Both the position numbers and the translations under genes were made by a program. Positions 57,016 to 64,000 of a stretch of DNA of 64,000 nt are shown piece by piece. Under the pieces are notes generated by a model. That model saw only the letters and a list, made by a program, of their open reading frames with translations, did no database searches and was not told where the DNA came from. Origin of the DNA: Mycolicibacter arupensis (GTDB lineage Bacteria; Actinomycetota; Actinomycetes; Mycobacteriales; Mycobacteriaceae); the NCBI RefSeq assembly GCF_002086515.1, contig NZ_MVHH01000022.1, forward strand, positions 1 through 64,000, in the 5' to 3' direction. Each line of letters begins with the position of its first letter. The stretch's first letter is position 1.

Positions 57016-58800
57016 GTGTCCGATCACGACCCCGGCACCGGCACCCGGGTGGGACCGGTCCATCTCCTGGCCCGCACACCGCGACTGTTGGCTGATGCGC
57101 CGACCATCGTGCGCGGGCTGTGGACCGGACTGCGAGCCCGCCCCACCTCCAAGGCCTCGATCGGCAAAGTCTTCCAGGACCGTGCCGCCCGGCTCGGGGA
57201 CCGCGTCTTCATCCGATTCGGTGATGAGCAGCTGACCTATCGCGAAGCCAACGAGACCGTCAACCGCTACGCCGCCGTGCTGGCCGCGCGCGGTGTCGGA
57301 CACCGTGACGTGGTCGCGATCATGCTGCGCAACTCCCCGGACGCGGTGTTGATGATGCTGGCCGTCGCCAAGTGCGGCGGAGTCGCCGGAATGCTCAACT
57401 ATCACCAGCGTGGCGACGTGCTGGCCCACAGCCTGGGCGTGCTGAACGCCACGCTGCTGGTCGCCGAGGCTGACTTGGTCGAGGCCGTCACCGAATGCGG
57501 GGCCGCCACCCCGGTGACCATCGAGGAATTCCGCCGGCTGGCCGCCACCGCCCCGGACGGCAACCCCGCGTCGGTCAACGCGGTGCTGGCCAAGGACACC
57601 GCGTTCTACATCTTCACCTCGGGCACCACCGGCTACCCCAAGGCCAGTGTGATGACGCATTACCGCTGGTTGCGGGCGCTGGCGACGTTCGGGGGCATCG
57701 GGCTGCGCCTGCGCGGCAGCGACACCCTGTACTGCTGCCTGCCGCTGTATCACAACAACGCGCTGACGGTGGCGGTGTCCTCGGTGCTCAACGCGGGCGC
57801 GACGCTGGCGCTGGGCAAGTCGTTCTCGGCCTCACGGTTCTGGGACGAGGTGATCGCAGCCGACGCCACGGCGTTCGTCTACATCGGTGAGCTCTGCCGC
57901 TACCTGCTCAACCAGCCCCCCAAGCCCACCGACCGGGCACACAAGGTGCGGGTGATCGCCGGCAACGGGTTGCGCCCCGAGATCTGGGATGAATTCACCC
58001 ACCGCTTCGGCATCAAGCGGGTCTGCGAGTTCTACGCGGCCAGCGAGAGCAACAGCGCCTTCCTCAACGTGTTCAACGTGCCGCGCAGCACCGGTGTCTA
58101 TCCGGGGCCGCTGGCCTACGTGCGTTACGACCCCGACACCGGCCAGCCGCTGCGCGGCGAGGACGGCTGGGTGCAGCGGGTGCCCGCGGGCCAGCCCGGA
58201 CTTCTGCTGAGCCCGGTGAACCGGTTCTCCCCATTCGACGGCTACACCGACCCGGAAGCCAACGAGAAGAAGTTGGTGCGCAACGCCTTCCGGGACGGCG
58301 ACTGCTGGTTCAACACCGGTGACCTGATGCGCCCGCAGGGCATGGGGCACGCCGCCTTCGTGGATCGGCTGGGTGACACCTTCCGGTGGAAGGGCGAGAA
58401 CGTCGCCACCACGCAGGTCGAGGCCGCACTCAGCGCCGACGAGTCGGTCGAGGAGTGCGCCGTCTACGGCGTGGAGGTGCCCGGAACCGGCGGCCGCGCC
58501 GGAATGGCCGCGGTCAAACTGCGCGACGGCGCGACCCTCGACGGGCCGGGACTGGCGGCCGTGGTCTCCAGCCAGCTGCCCTCCTACGCCGTGCCACTGT
58601 TCGTGCGGGTGGTGGCCACGATGGCCCACACCACCACGTTCAAGAGCCGCAAAGTGGAGCTGCGTGAGCAGGGCTACGGCGGCGGGGGCGCCGTGATCGA
58701 GGACCCGCTGTATGTGCTGTCCGGCCGGGCCGAGGGCTACGTGCCCTTCTACGCCGAGTACCCCGGCGAAGTGGCCGCCGGCAAGCGACCGCAGGGCTGA
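57016..58800 (+). CDS. fadD6: Long-chain fatty-acid-CoA synthetase FadD6
   Basis: 594 residues. ANL motifs: FYIFTSGTTGYPKASVM near 197, EFYAASESNSAFLN, and GDTFRWKGENVATTQVE near 458. The N-terminal part and the FATP-like features RFLVRT/HYRWLRALATF fit very-long-chain acyl-CoA synthetases. FadD6 makes acyl-CoA (not acyl-AMP) for lipid metabolism. It begins a run fadD6-folP2-gpgS in the M. tuberculosis order Rv1206-Rv1208. Confidence 0.95.
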   Translation: MSDHDPGTGTRVGPVHLLARTPRLLADAPTIVRGLWTGLRARPTSKASIGKVFQDRAARLGDRVFIRFGDEQLTYREANETVNRYAAVLAARGVGHRDVVAIMLRNSPDAVLMMLAVAKCGGVAGMLNYHQRGDVLAHSLGVLNATLLVAEADLVEAVTECGAATPVTIEEFRRLAATAPDGNPASVNAVLAKDTAFYIFTSGTTGYPKASVMTHYRWLRALATFGGIGLRLRGSDTLYCCLPLYHNNALTVAVSSVLNAGATLALGKSFSASRFWDEVIAADATAFVYIGELCRYLLNQPPKPTDRAHKVRVIAGNGLRPEIWDEFTHRFGIKRVCEFYAASESNSAFLNVFNVPRSTGVYPGPLAYVRYDPDTGQPLRGEDGWVQRVPAGQPGLLLSPVNRFSPFDGYTDPEANEKKLVRNAFRDGDCWFNTGDLMRPQGMGHAAFVDRLGDTFRWKGENVATTQVEAALSADESVEECAVYGVEVPGTGGRAGMAAVKLRDGATLDGPGLAAVVSSQLPSYAVPLFVRVVATMAHTTTFKSRKVELREQGYGGGGAVIEDPLYVLSGRAEGYVPFYAEYPGEVAAGKRPQG

Positions 58801-58838
58801 CCGAGCAGGGGCGAAGCCCGACCGGGCACCATAGACGG

Positions 58839-59714
58839 GTGCAGTCCCACTTCTGCGGTCGTCCGGTGGCGGCTGATCGTGCGCTGATCATGGCGATCAT
58901 CAACCGCACCCCGGACTCCTTCTACGACGCGGGCGCCACGTTCAGCGACGAGGCGGCCATGTCCGCCGTGCACCAGGCCGTGGCCGACGGGGCCGACGTC
59001 ATCGATGTCGGCGGGGTCAAGGCCGGGCCGGGGGAGACCGTCGATGCCGACTCCGAGACCGCCCGGGTGGTTCCCTTCATCGAGTGGCTGCGCAGCGCCT
59101 ATCCCGAGCAGCTCATCAGCGTGGACACCTGGCGCGCGGAGGTGGCCAAACGCGCGTGTGCGGCCGGCGCCGACCTGATCAACGACACCTGGGGCGGGAT
59201 CGACCCGGAGCTACCGGCGGTGGCTGCGGAGTTCGGGGCCGGGCTGGTCTGCTCGCACACCGGGGGCGCGCAACCGCGCACACGTCCTTTCCGGGTGAGT
59301 TATGGCACCAGCGTCGACGGGGTGGTCGAAGCGGTGATCAGGGAGGTCACCGCGGCGGCGGAACGGGCGGTGGCGGCTGGGGTGGCGCGCGAGCGCGTGC
59401 TGATCGATCCCACCCATGATTTCGGCAAGAACACCTTCCACGGGCTAGCGTTGTTACGACACACGGAGGATTTGGTCGGTACCGGATGGCCGGTCCTGAT
59501 GGCGCTCTCCAACAAAGACTTCATCGGGGAGACTCTTGGTGTGGGTCTGACCGAACGACTGGATGGAACATTGGCGGCCACCGCGTGGGCGGCGGCCGCT
59601 GGAGCCCGGATGTTTCGGGTTCACGAGGTCGGGCCGACCCGGCGCGTCTTGGAGATGGTGGCATCGATCCAGGGCGTGCGGGCTCCGACCCGCACAGTGA
59701 GGGGATTGGCATGA
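58839..59714 (+). CDS. folP2: Dihydropteroate synthase-like protein FolP2
   Basis: 291 residues. The dihydropteroate synthase signatures IMAIINRTPDSFYD, ISVDTWRAEVA, NDTWGG and VLIDPTHDFGKN are present. M. tuberculosis FolP2 is related to FolP1 but is not thought to have normal DHPS activity. Here it is translationally coupled to gpgS by an ATGA overlap, suggesting a linked role in glucosylglycerate metabolism. Start GTG 58839 gives a shorter N-terminus than the M. tuberculosis annotation, whose N-terminal extension is proline-rich. Confidence 0.92.
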   Translation: MQSHFCGRPVAADRALIMAIINRTPDSFYDAGATFSDEAAMSAVHQAVADGADVIDVGGVKAGPGETVDADSETARVVPFIEWLRSAYPEQLISVDTWRAEVAKRACAAGADLINDTWGGIDPELPAVAAEFGAGLVCSHTGGAQPRTRPFRVSYGTSVDGVVEAVIREVTAAAERAVAAGVARERVLIDPTHDFGKNTFHGLALLRHTEDLVGTGWPVLMALSNKDFIGETLGVGLTERLDGTLAATAWAAAAGARMFRVHEVGPTRRVLEMVASIQGVRAPTRTVRGLA

Positions 59715-60658
59715 CCGACCTGGTCTCGGCGCCGGGCGATACCCGGCTGTCCGAGCGCACCTGGATCCGCCCGGAATGGACGGTGGCCGAGCTGCTGGCG
59801 GCCAAGGCCAAGACCGGTCGCAGCATCTCGGTGGTGCTGCCTGCGCTGAACGAGCAGGCGACCATCGAGTCGGTTATCGACAGCATCACCCCGCTCGTGG
59901 ACAACCTCGTCGACGAGCTGATCGTGCTGGACTCCGGCTCCACCGACGACACCGAGATCCGCTCGATCGCCGCAGGCGCCCGCGTCGTCAGCCGTGAGCA
60001 GGCGGTTCCGGAGGTTCCGCCGCAGCCCGGCAAGGGCGAGGCCCTGTGGCGGTCGCTGGCGGCCACCAGCGGCGACATCGTGGTCTTCGTGGACTCCGAC
60101 CTGATCAATCCCGACCCTATGTTCGTACCCAAGCTGGTCGGCCCGCTGCTCACCGGTGACGGCGTCCACCTGGTCAAAGGGTTCTATCGCCGGCCGCTGA
60201 AGGTCAACGGCACCGAGGACGCCACCGGCGGCGGCCGGGTCACCGAACTGGTCGCGCGTCCACTGCTGACCGCGCTACGGCCCGATCTGGGTGCCGTGCT
60301 GCAGCCCTTGGGTGGTGAGTACGCAGGAAGTCGTGAGTTGCTGGCTTCGGTGCCGTTCGCGCCCGGCTACGGAGTGGAGATCGGGTTGTTGATCGACACC
60401 TACGACCGATTGGGCCTGGAAGCGATCGCTCAGGTCAACCTGGGGGTGCGGGCACACCGCAACCGCCCGCTGGCCGAGCTGGCAGTGATGAGCCGCCAGG
60501 TGGTCGCCACCTTGCTGTCGCGATGCGGAGTCCCCGACTCCGGGGTGGGGCTCACCCAGTTCTTCGCCGACGGCCCGGACGGTATGGACTACTTGCCGCG
60601 CACCACGCCGCTGTCGTTGGTGGACCGACCGCCGATGAACACCCTGCGCCAGCGTTGA
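59711..60658 (+). CDS. gpgS: Glucosyl-3-phosphoglycerate synthase GpgS
   Basis: 315 residues from ATG 59711 overlapping the folP2 stop. GT81 family: SVVLPALNEQATIESVID near the N-terminus, LDSGSTDDTEIRS, and the metal-binding VDSD motif in IVVFVDSDLINP. It joins glucose from UDP-glucose to 3-phosphoglycerate, the first step of methylglucose lipopolysaccharide synthesis, and so fits the nearby glgM/glgC genes. Orthologue of Rv1208. Confidence 0.95.
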   Translation: MTDLVSAPGDTRLSERTWIRPEWTVAELLAAKAKTGRSISVVLPALNEQATIESVIDSITPLVDNLVDELIVLDSGSTDDTEIRSIAAGARVVSREQAVPEVPPQPGKGEALWRSLAATSGDIVVFVDSDLINPDPMFVPKLVGPLLTGDGVHLVKGFYRRPLKVNGTEDATGGGRVTELVARPLLTALRPDLGAVLQPLGGEYAGSRELLASVPFAPGYGVEIGLLIDTYDRLGLEAIAQVNLGVRAHRNRPLAELAVMSRQVVATLLSRCGVPDSGVGLTQFFADGPDGMDYLPRTTPLSLVDRPPMNTLRQR

Positions 60659-60718
60659 GCCAGCGTTGATCTGATCGGCCCGCACCTTGTGTCGGTGGCA
60701 TGAGGCACTATCGATGCC

Positions 60719-61033
60719 GTGACACTGGTGTTGCTGTACCTCGTTGTGCTCGTTCTCACCGCGCTGCTGCTCTTCGGGGTGGCCAGCACGCTGTTCGGTC
60801 GGGGTGAGCCGTTGCCACCACTGCCTCGGGCCACCACGGCCACCATGCTGCCGGCCTCCGGCATCACCGGCGCCGACGTGGACGCGGTCAAGTTCTCCCA
60901 GGTGTTGCGTGGCTACAACACCGGTGAGGTCGACTGGGTGCTGGAGCGGCTCGGAGCCGAGCTTGACCAACTCCGCGGCCAGCTCGCCGCGTCGCAGGCC
61001 TCCGCCGCCGCGAATGCGCAGGGGGCGCGGTGA
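60719..61033 (+). CDS. DivIVA-like membrane protein, Rv1209-like
   Basis: 104 residues from GTG 60719. One N-terminal transmembrane helix (LVLLYLVVLVLTALLLFGV) is followed by the DivIVA-type motif VKFSQVLRGYNTGEVDWVLERLGAELDQL, which starts a coiled coil. It overlaps the following tagA gene by 4 bp. It likely localises proteins at the pole or division site; the orthologue Rv1209 is uncharacterised. Confidence 0.85.
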   Translation: MTLVLLYLVVLVLTALLLFGVASTLFGRGEPLPPLPRATTATMLPASGITGADVDAVKFSQVLRGYNTGEVDWVLERLGAELDQLRGQLAASQASAAANAQGAR

Positions 61034-61605
61034 GCGCCCCACCCGAGGACGACCGGGTCCGTTGCGGGTGGGTCCAGAGCGGCTCACCGCTGTATCTCGA
61101 CTACCACGACTACGAGTGGGGACGTCCGGTCCGCGATCCGGCCGCGCTGTTCGAACGAGTCAGCCTGGAGGCCTTTCAGAGCGGGCTGTCGTGGCTGGTG
61201 ATTCTGCGCAAACGGGAGAACTTCCGGCGGGCGTTCGCCGAATTCGACGTCGAGGCCGTCGCGCGTTTCACCGACAAGGACGTGGCGCGGCTGCTGGACG
61301 ACCCAGGCATTGTGCGCAACCGGGCAAAGATCGAGGCGACCATCGCCAACGCCCGCGCGACCCTCGACTTGGACTCCACCGATCTGGCGGAGCTGCTGTG
61401 GTCGTTCGCTCCGCCGTCGCGCCCGCGCCCGGCAGACCTGTCGGCGGTTCCGGCCGTCACACCGGAATCCACCGCGATGGCGCGCGAACTGAAGCGACGG
61501 GGGTTCCGATTCGTGGGTCCCACCACGGCCTACGCGTTGATGCAGGCCACCGGCATGGTCGACGACCACGTCCAGGCCTGCTGGGTGCCGCCGGTGGCCG
61601 TTTAG
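61030..61605 (+). CDS. tagA: 3-methyladenine DNA glycosylase I
   Basis: 191 residues. TAG family: RCGWV near residue 11 supplies the first zinc cysteine, then YLDYHDYEWGRPVRD, FQSGLSWLVILRKRENFR and the C-terminal DDHVQACW with the remaining zinc ligands. It excises 3-methyladenine during base excision repair. Orthologue of Rv1210. Confidence 0.95.
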   Translation: MSAPPEDDRVRCGWVQSGSPLYLDYHDYEWGRPVRDPAALFERVSLEAFQSGLSWLVILRKRENFRRAFAEFDVEAVARFTDKDVARLLDDPGIVRNRAKIEATIANARATLDLDSTDLAELLWSFAPPSRPRPADLSAVPAVTPESTAMARELKRRGFRFVGPTTAYALMQATGMVDDHVQACWVPPVAV

Positions 61606-61771
61606 ATCCACTAAAATGCACCACGGAATCGGGTCTTGTGCACGCACCGCCGCCGATAGGGAAGAATGGCGGAGTGAATGTGCAGTTCGATGCCGGAAGC
61701 TGCGACCGCGGTAGACGCCCGGCGCAGATCATGGGCACGGCCTGCGGGCTGGTACCTGGAGGGAGCACTCG

Positions 61772-61939
61772 ATGGCGGCGATGAAGCCCCGGACCGGCGA
61801 CGGTCCGCTGGAAGCGACCAAAGAGGGGCGCGGCATCGTGATGCGTGTACCGCTCGAGGGTGGCGGACGGCTGGTCGTCGAGTTGACCCCCGACGAGGCG
61901 GCCGCGCTCGGCGACGAGCTCAAGGCCGTCACCAGCTGA
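61772..61939 (+). CDS. DUF3117 small protein, Rv1211-like
   Basis: 55 residues from ATG 61772, with the ribosome site TGGAGGGAG 7 bases upstream. It begins MAAMKPRTGDGPLEATKEG and ends DEAAALGDELKAVTS, typical of DUF3117, a small family next to glgM in mycobacteria. Function unknown. Confidence 0.9.
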   Translation: MAAMKPRTGDGPLEATKEGRGIVMRVPLEGGGRLVVELTPDEAAALGDELKAVTS

Positions 61940-61967
61940 ACTCGGTTCGGCTCAGCCGCCGACGAGG

Positions 61968-63128
61968 CTATCGACTGGCCTGTCGATAGACGGCCAGAGT
62001 CTGCTCGGCTACCCGCGCCCAGGAGAAGATCTCTTCACAGCGTCGCCGCCCGGCGTCGCCGTATCGTTGTGCCCGCGCAGGGTCGGTGATCAACGCGTTG
62101 ACAGCCTCGGCGAGGTCCGCGTGATACCCCTCCGAATCGTCGGCGTCGTAATGCACCAGAGTGCCGGTCACTCCGTCGGTCACTACCTCCGGAATGCCGC
62201 CGACGTCGGAAGCCACCACGGCCGTGCCGCAGGCCATCGCCTCCAGATTGACGATGCCCAACGGTTCGTAGACCGATGGACAGACAAACACGGTTGCAGC
62301 AGAGAGCAGTTCGCGGATCTGTCGGGCCGGTAGCGTCTCCTGGATCCAGAACACCCCGCTGCGGGTGGCGGCCAGGTCCGTGACGGCAGACTTGACCTCC
62401 GCGGCGATCTCCGGGGTGTCCGGTGCGCCTGCGCACAACACCAGCTGCACCTCGGGGTGGAAGCGGTGGGCGGCGGCCACCAGGTGGGCCACACCCTTCT
62501 GCCGGGTGATCCGCCCCACGAACGCCACCATCGGACGGTCGGGGTCGACACCGAGCTCGGCGGGCATGGAATCGGGCCCGCTGGGCTGCGGACACCATAC
62601 GTCGGTGTCGATACCGCTGTAGATCACGTGCACACGGTCGGGCCGCAGGTCCGGGTAGACCCGCAGCAGATCCTCACGCATGGCCGAGCTGACCGCGATC
62701 ACCGCGTCAGCGGTCGTCGTCGCCTCCTTCTCCACCCAGGACGACACGCGGTAGCCGCCGCCCAGCTGCTCGGCTTTCCAGGGGCGCAGTGGTTCCAAGG
62801 AATGCGCGGTCAGCACATGGGGAATGTCGTGCAGCAGCGCCGCCAGTCGGCCGGCCAGGGCGGTGTACCAGGTGTGCGAATGCGCCACGTCGGCAGCGCT
62901 GACGGCATCGACCATGGTCAGGTCGGCCGACAGCGTCCCCAGCGCCGGATTGGCGTCACGCAGGGCCGGGTCAGGCTGATGCGCCTGCGCTCCGGGCCGC
63001 AGGGCGCCCATGCAGTGCACGTCGACATGGCATAGCCGCCGCAGCGCTTCCACCAGGTTGGTGACATGAACGCCCGCACCGCCATAGATCTCCGGGGGGT
63101 ATTCCCGAGTCAGCATCGCCACCCGCAT
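61968..63128 (-). CDS. glgM: Alpha-maltose-1-phosphate synthase GlgM
   Basis: 386 residues from ATG 63128 (GTG/ATG frame open 9 bases further). GT4 family: MLTREYPPEIYGGAGVHVTNLVEAL, HTWYTALAG, FVGRITRQKGV and the EPLGIVNLEAMACGTAVVASDVGG active-site region with the two glutamates. It transfers glucose from ADP-glucose to glucose-1-phosphate to give maltose-1-phosphate for GlgE-dependent alpha-glucan synthesis. It is divergent from glgC, which makes its ADP-glucose donor. Confidence 0.95.
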   Translation of the reverse strand: MRVAMLTREYPPEIYGGAGVHVTNLVEALRRLCHVDVHCMGALRPGAQAHQPDPALRDANPALGTLSADLTMVDAVSAADVAHSHTWYTALAGRLAALLHDIPHVLTAHSLEPLRPWKAEQLGGGYRVSSWVEKEATTTADAVIAVSSAMREDLLRVYPDLRPDRVHVIYSGIDTDVWCPQPSGPDSMPAELGVDPDRPMVAFVGRITRQKGVAHLVAAAHRFHPEVQLVLCAGAPDTPEIAAEVKSAVTDLAATRSGVFWIQETLPARQIRELLSAATVFVCPSVYEPLGIVNLEAMACGTAVVASDVGGIPEVVTDGVTGTLVHYDADDSEGYHADLAEAVNALITDPARAQRYGDAGRRRCEEIFSWARVAEQTLAVYRQASR

Positions 63129-63267
63129 AACCGGCACGGTAGCGGTCGCCGATCAGGGGCCGCGCAGCGGATCGGCCCACGAACTGTGAGCAACCTTTTG
63201 TAAAGAACCGTCGCGAATCGCGCGGCTGGCCTGGCAGCGTTCCGGTGTGGCCGATAGGTTTGTGGCC

Positions 63268-64000
63268 ATGAGGGAAGTGCCGCATGTGCTGGGCATCGTC
63301 CTGGCCGGTGGTGAGGGTAAGCGGTTGCACCCCTTGACCGCTGACCGGGCGAAGCCGGCGGTCCCGTTCGGGGGCGCCTATCGGTTGATCGACTTCGTGC
63401 TGTCGAATCTGGTCAACGCACGCTACCTGCGGGTCTGTGTGCTGACTCAGTACAAGTCGCATTCGCTGGACCGGCACATCTCGCAGAACTGGCGCTTGAG
63501 CGGTCTGGCGGGCGAATACATCACCCCGGTGCCGGCCCAACAGCGGCTCGGGCCGCGCTGGTACACCGGCTCCGCCGACGCCATCTACCAGTCGCTGAAC
63601 CTGATCTTCGACGAAGACCCGGACTACATCGTGGTTTTCGGCGCCGACCATGTGTATCGGATGGACCCCGAGCAGATGGTGCGCTATCACATCGACAGCG
63701 GCGCCGGCGCGACGGTGGCCGGGGTCCGGGTGCCGCGCGCCGAAGCGTCGTCGTTCGGCTGCATTGATGCCGATGAGTCCGGCCGGGTCCGTGGCTTCAT
63801 GGAGAAGCCGGCCAATCCCCCCGGAACGCCGGGCGACCCGGACAGCACGTATGTGTCGATGGGCAACTACGTTTTCACCACCAAGGTTCTTATTGACGCG
63901 ATCCGCGCCGACGCCGACGACGATCACTCCGACCACGACATGGGCGGCGACATCATGCCGCGTCTGGTGGCCGACGGCATGGCCGCCGTCTACGACTTTT
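63268..64000 (+). CDS. glgC: Glucose-1-phosphate adenylyltransferase GlgC (partial at the right edge)
   Basis: The first 244 residues from ATG 63268; no stop before the window ends. The nucleotidyltransferase signature [26 protein letters not shown] near residue 12, the ADP-glucose-binding GSADAIYQ and the catalytic [10 protein letters not shown] are present. It makes ADP-glucose from ATP and glucose-1-phosphate, the donor for GlgM. The 129-bp space to glgM is a divergent promoter region. Confidence 0.96.
   Translation, partial: MREVPHVLGIVLAGGEGKRLHPLTADRAKPAVPFGGAYRLIDFVLSNLVNARYLRVCVLTQYKSHSLDRHISQNWRLSGLAGEYITPVPAQQRLGPRWYTGSADAIYQSLNLIFDEDPDYIVVFGADHVYRMDPEQMVRYHIDSGAGATVAGVRVPRAEASSFGCIDADESGRVRGFMEKPANPPGTPGDPDSTYVSMGNYVFTTKVLIDAIRADADDDHSDHDMGGDIMPRLVADGMAAVYDF

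Overview
The window is high-GC actinobacterial DNA from a mycobacterium outside the M. tuberculosis complex. This is supported by the gene order from position 17.6 kb to the right edge, which follows the M. tuberculosis Rv1156-Rv1213 segment gene by gene (HhH-GPD protein, Rv1157c-like, pimE, phhB-like, mutT2, typA, lpqW, mshB, Rv1171-like, fbiC, fadH, padR, dapC-like, fadD36, dapD, dapE, Rv1204c-like, LOG, fadD6, folP2, gpgS, Rv1209-like, tagA, Rv1211-like, glgM, glgC), by two glycine/alanine-rich PGRS proteins, and by mycothiol, F420, PIM and methylglucose-lipopolysaccharide genes. Recognition rests on remembered protein families; no search was run.

Region 1 (about 92-17,774) is an integrated element of about 17.7 kb. 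It carries a large serine integrase at the left junction, a protein kinase with an unknown companion gene, a relic of a second serine integrase, a winged-helix/Rep-like protein, an intein-containing DNA-binding protein, a small serine recombinase, a primase-polymerase, a complete type I restriction-modification operon (hsdM-hsdS-hsdR) and a membrane protein. It sits inside the HhH-GPD gene (Rv1156 orthologue). The right end brings its own 5' part of that gene, so the gene remains open but with an in-frame imperfect duplication; a short remnant of the target gene lies at the left edge.

Region 2 (17.6-32.4 kb) is chromosomal backbone: envelope and repair genes, typA, lpqW, mycothiol deacetylase mshB and FO synthase fbiC. 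The narGHJI block that separates mutT2 from typA in M. tuberculosis is absent; a DUF732 protein and a MarR regulator sit there.

Region 3 (32.4-39.1 kb) holds two tandem PGRS genes that begin with a signal peptide instead of a PE domain. Their first 1.89 kb are almost identical at the DNA level while their 3' parts differ. A terminator separates them, and the downstream copy seems to lack the upstream copy's promoter region.

Region 4 (39.4-64 kb) contains fadH, a PadR regulator with a repeat operator, a DapC-like aminotransferase, a secreted HNH nuclease, psuG, an AhpD-like protein under a CsoR/RicR-type operator, a COG2345 Fe-S-type regulator, fadD36, a TetR-mmpS-mmpL transporter cluster, lysine/DAP genes dapD and dapE, and the fadD6-folP2-gpgS run leading into glgM/glgC (the latter cut by the right edge). 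Compared with M. tuberculosis, the pks3/4-papA3-mmpL10 region, fdxC and the small PE genes are missing.
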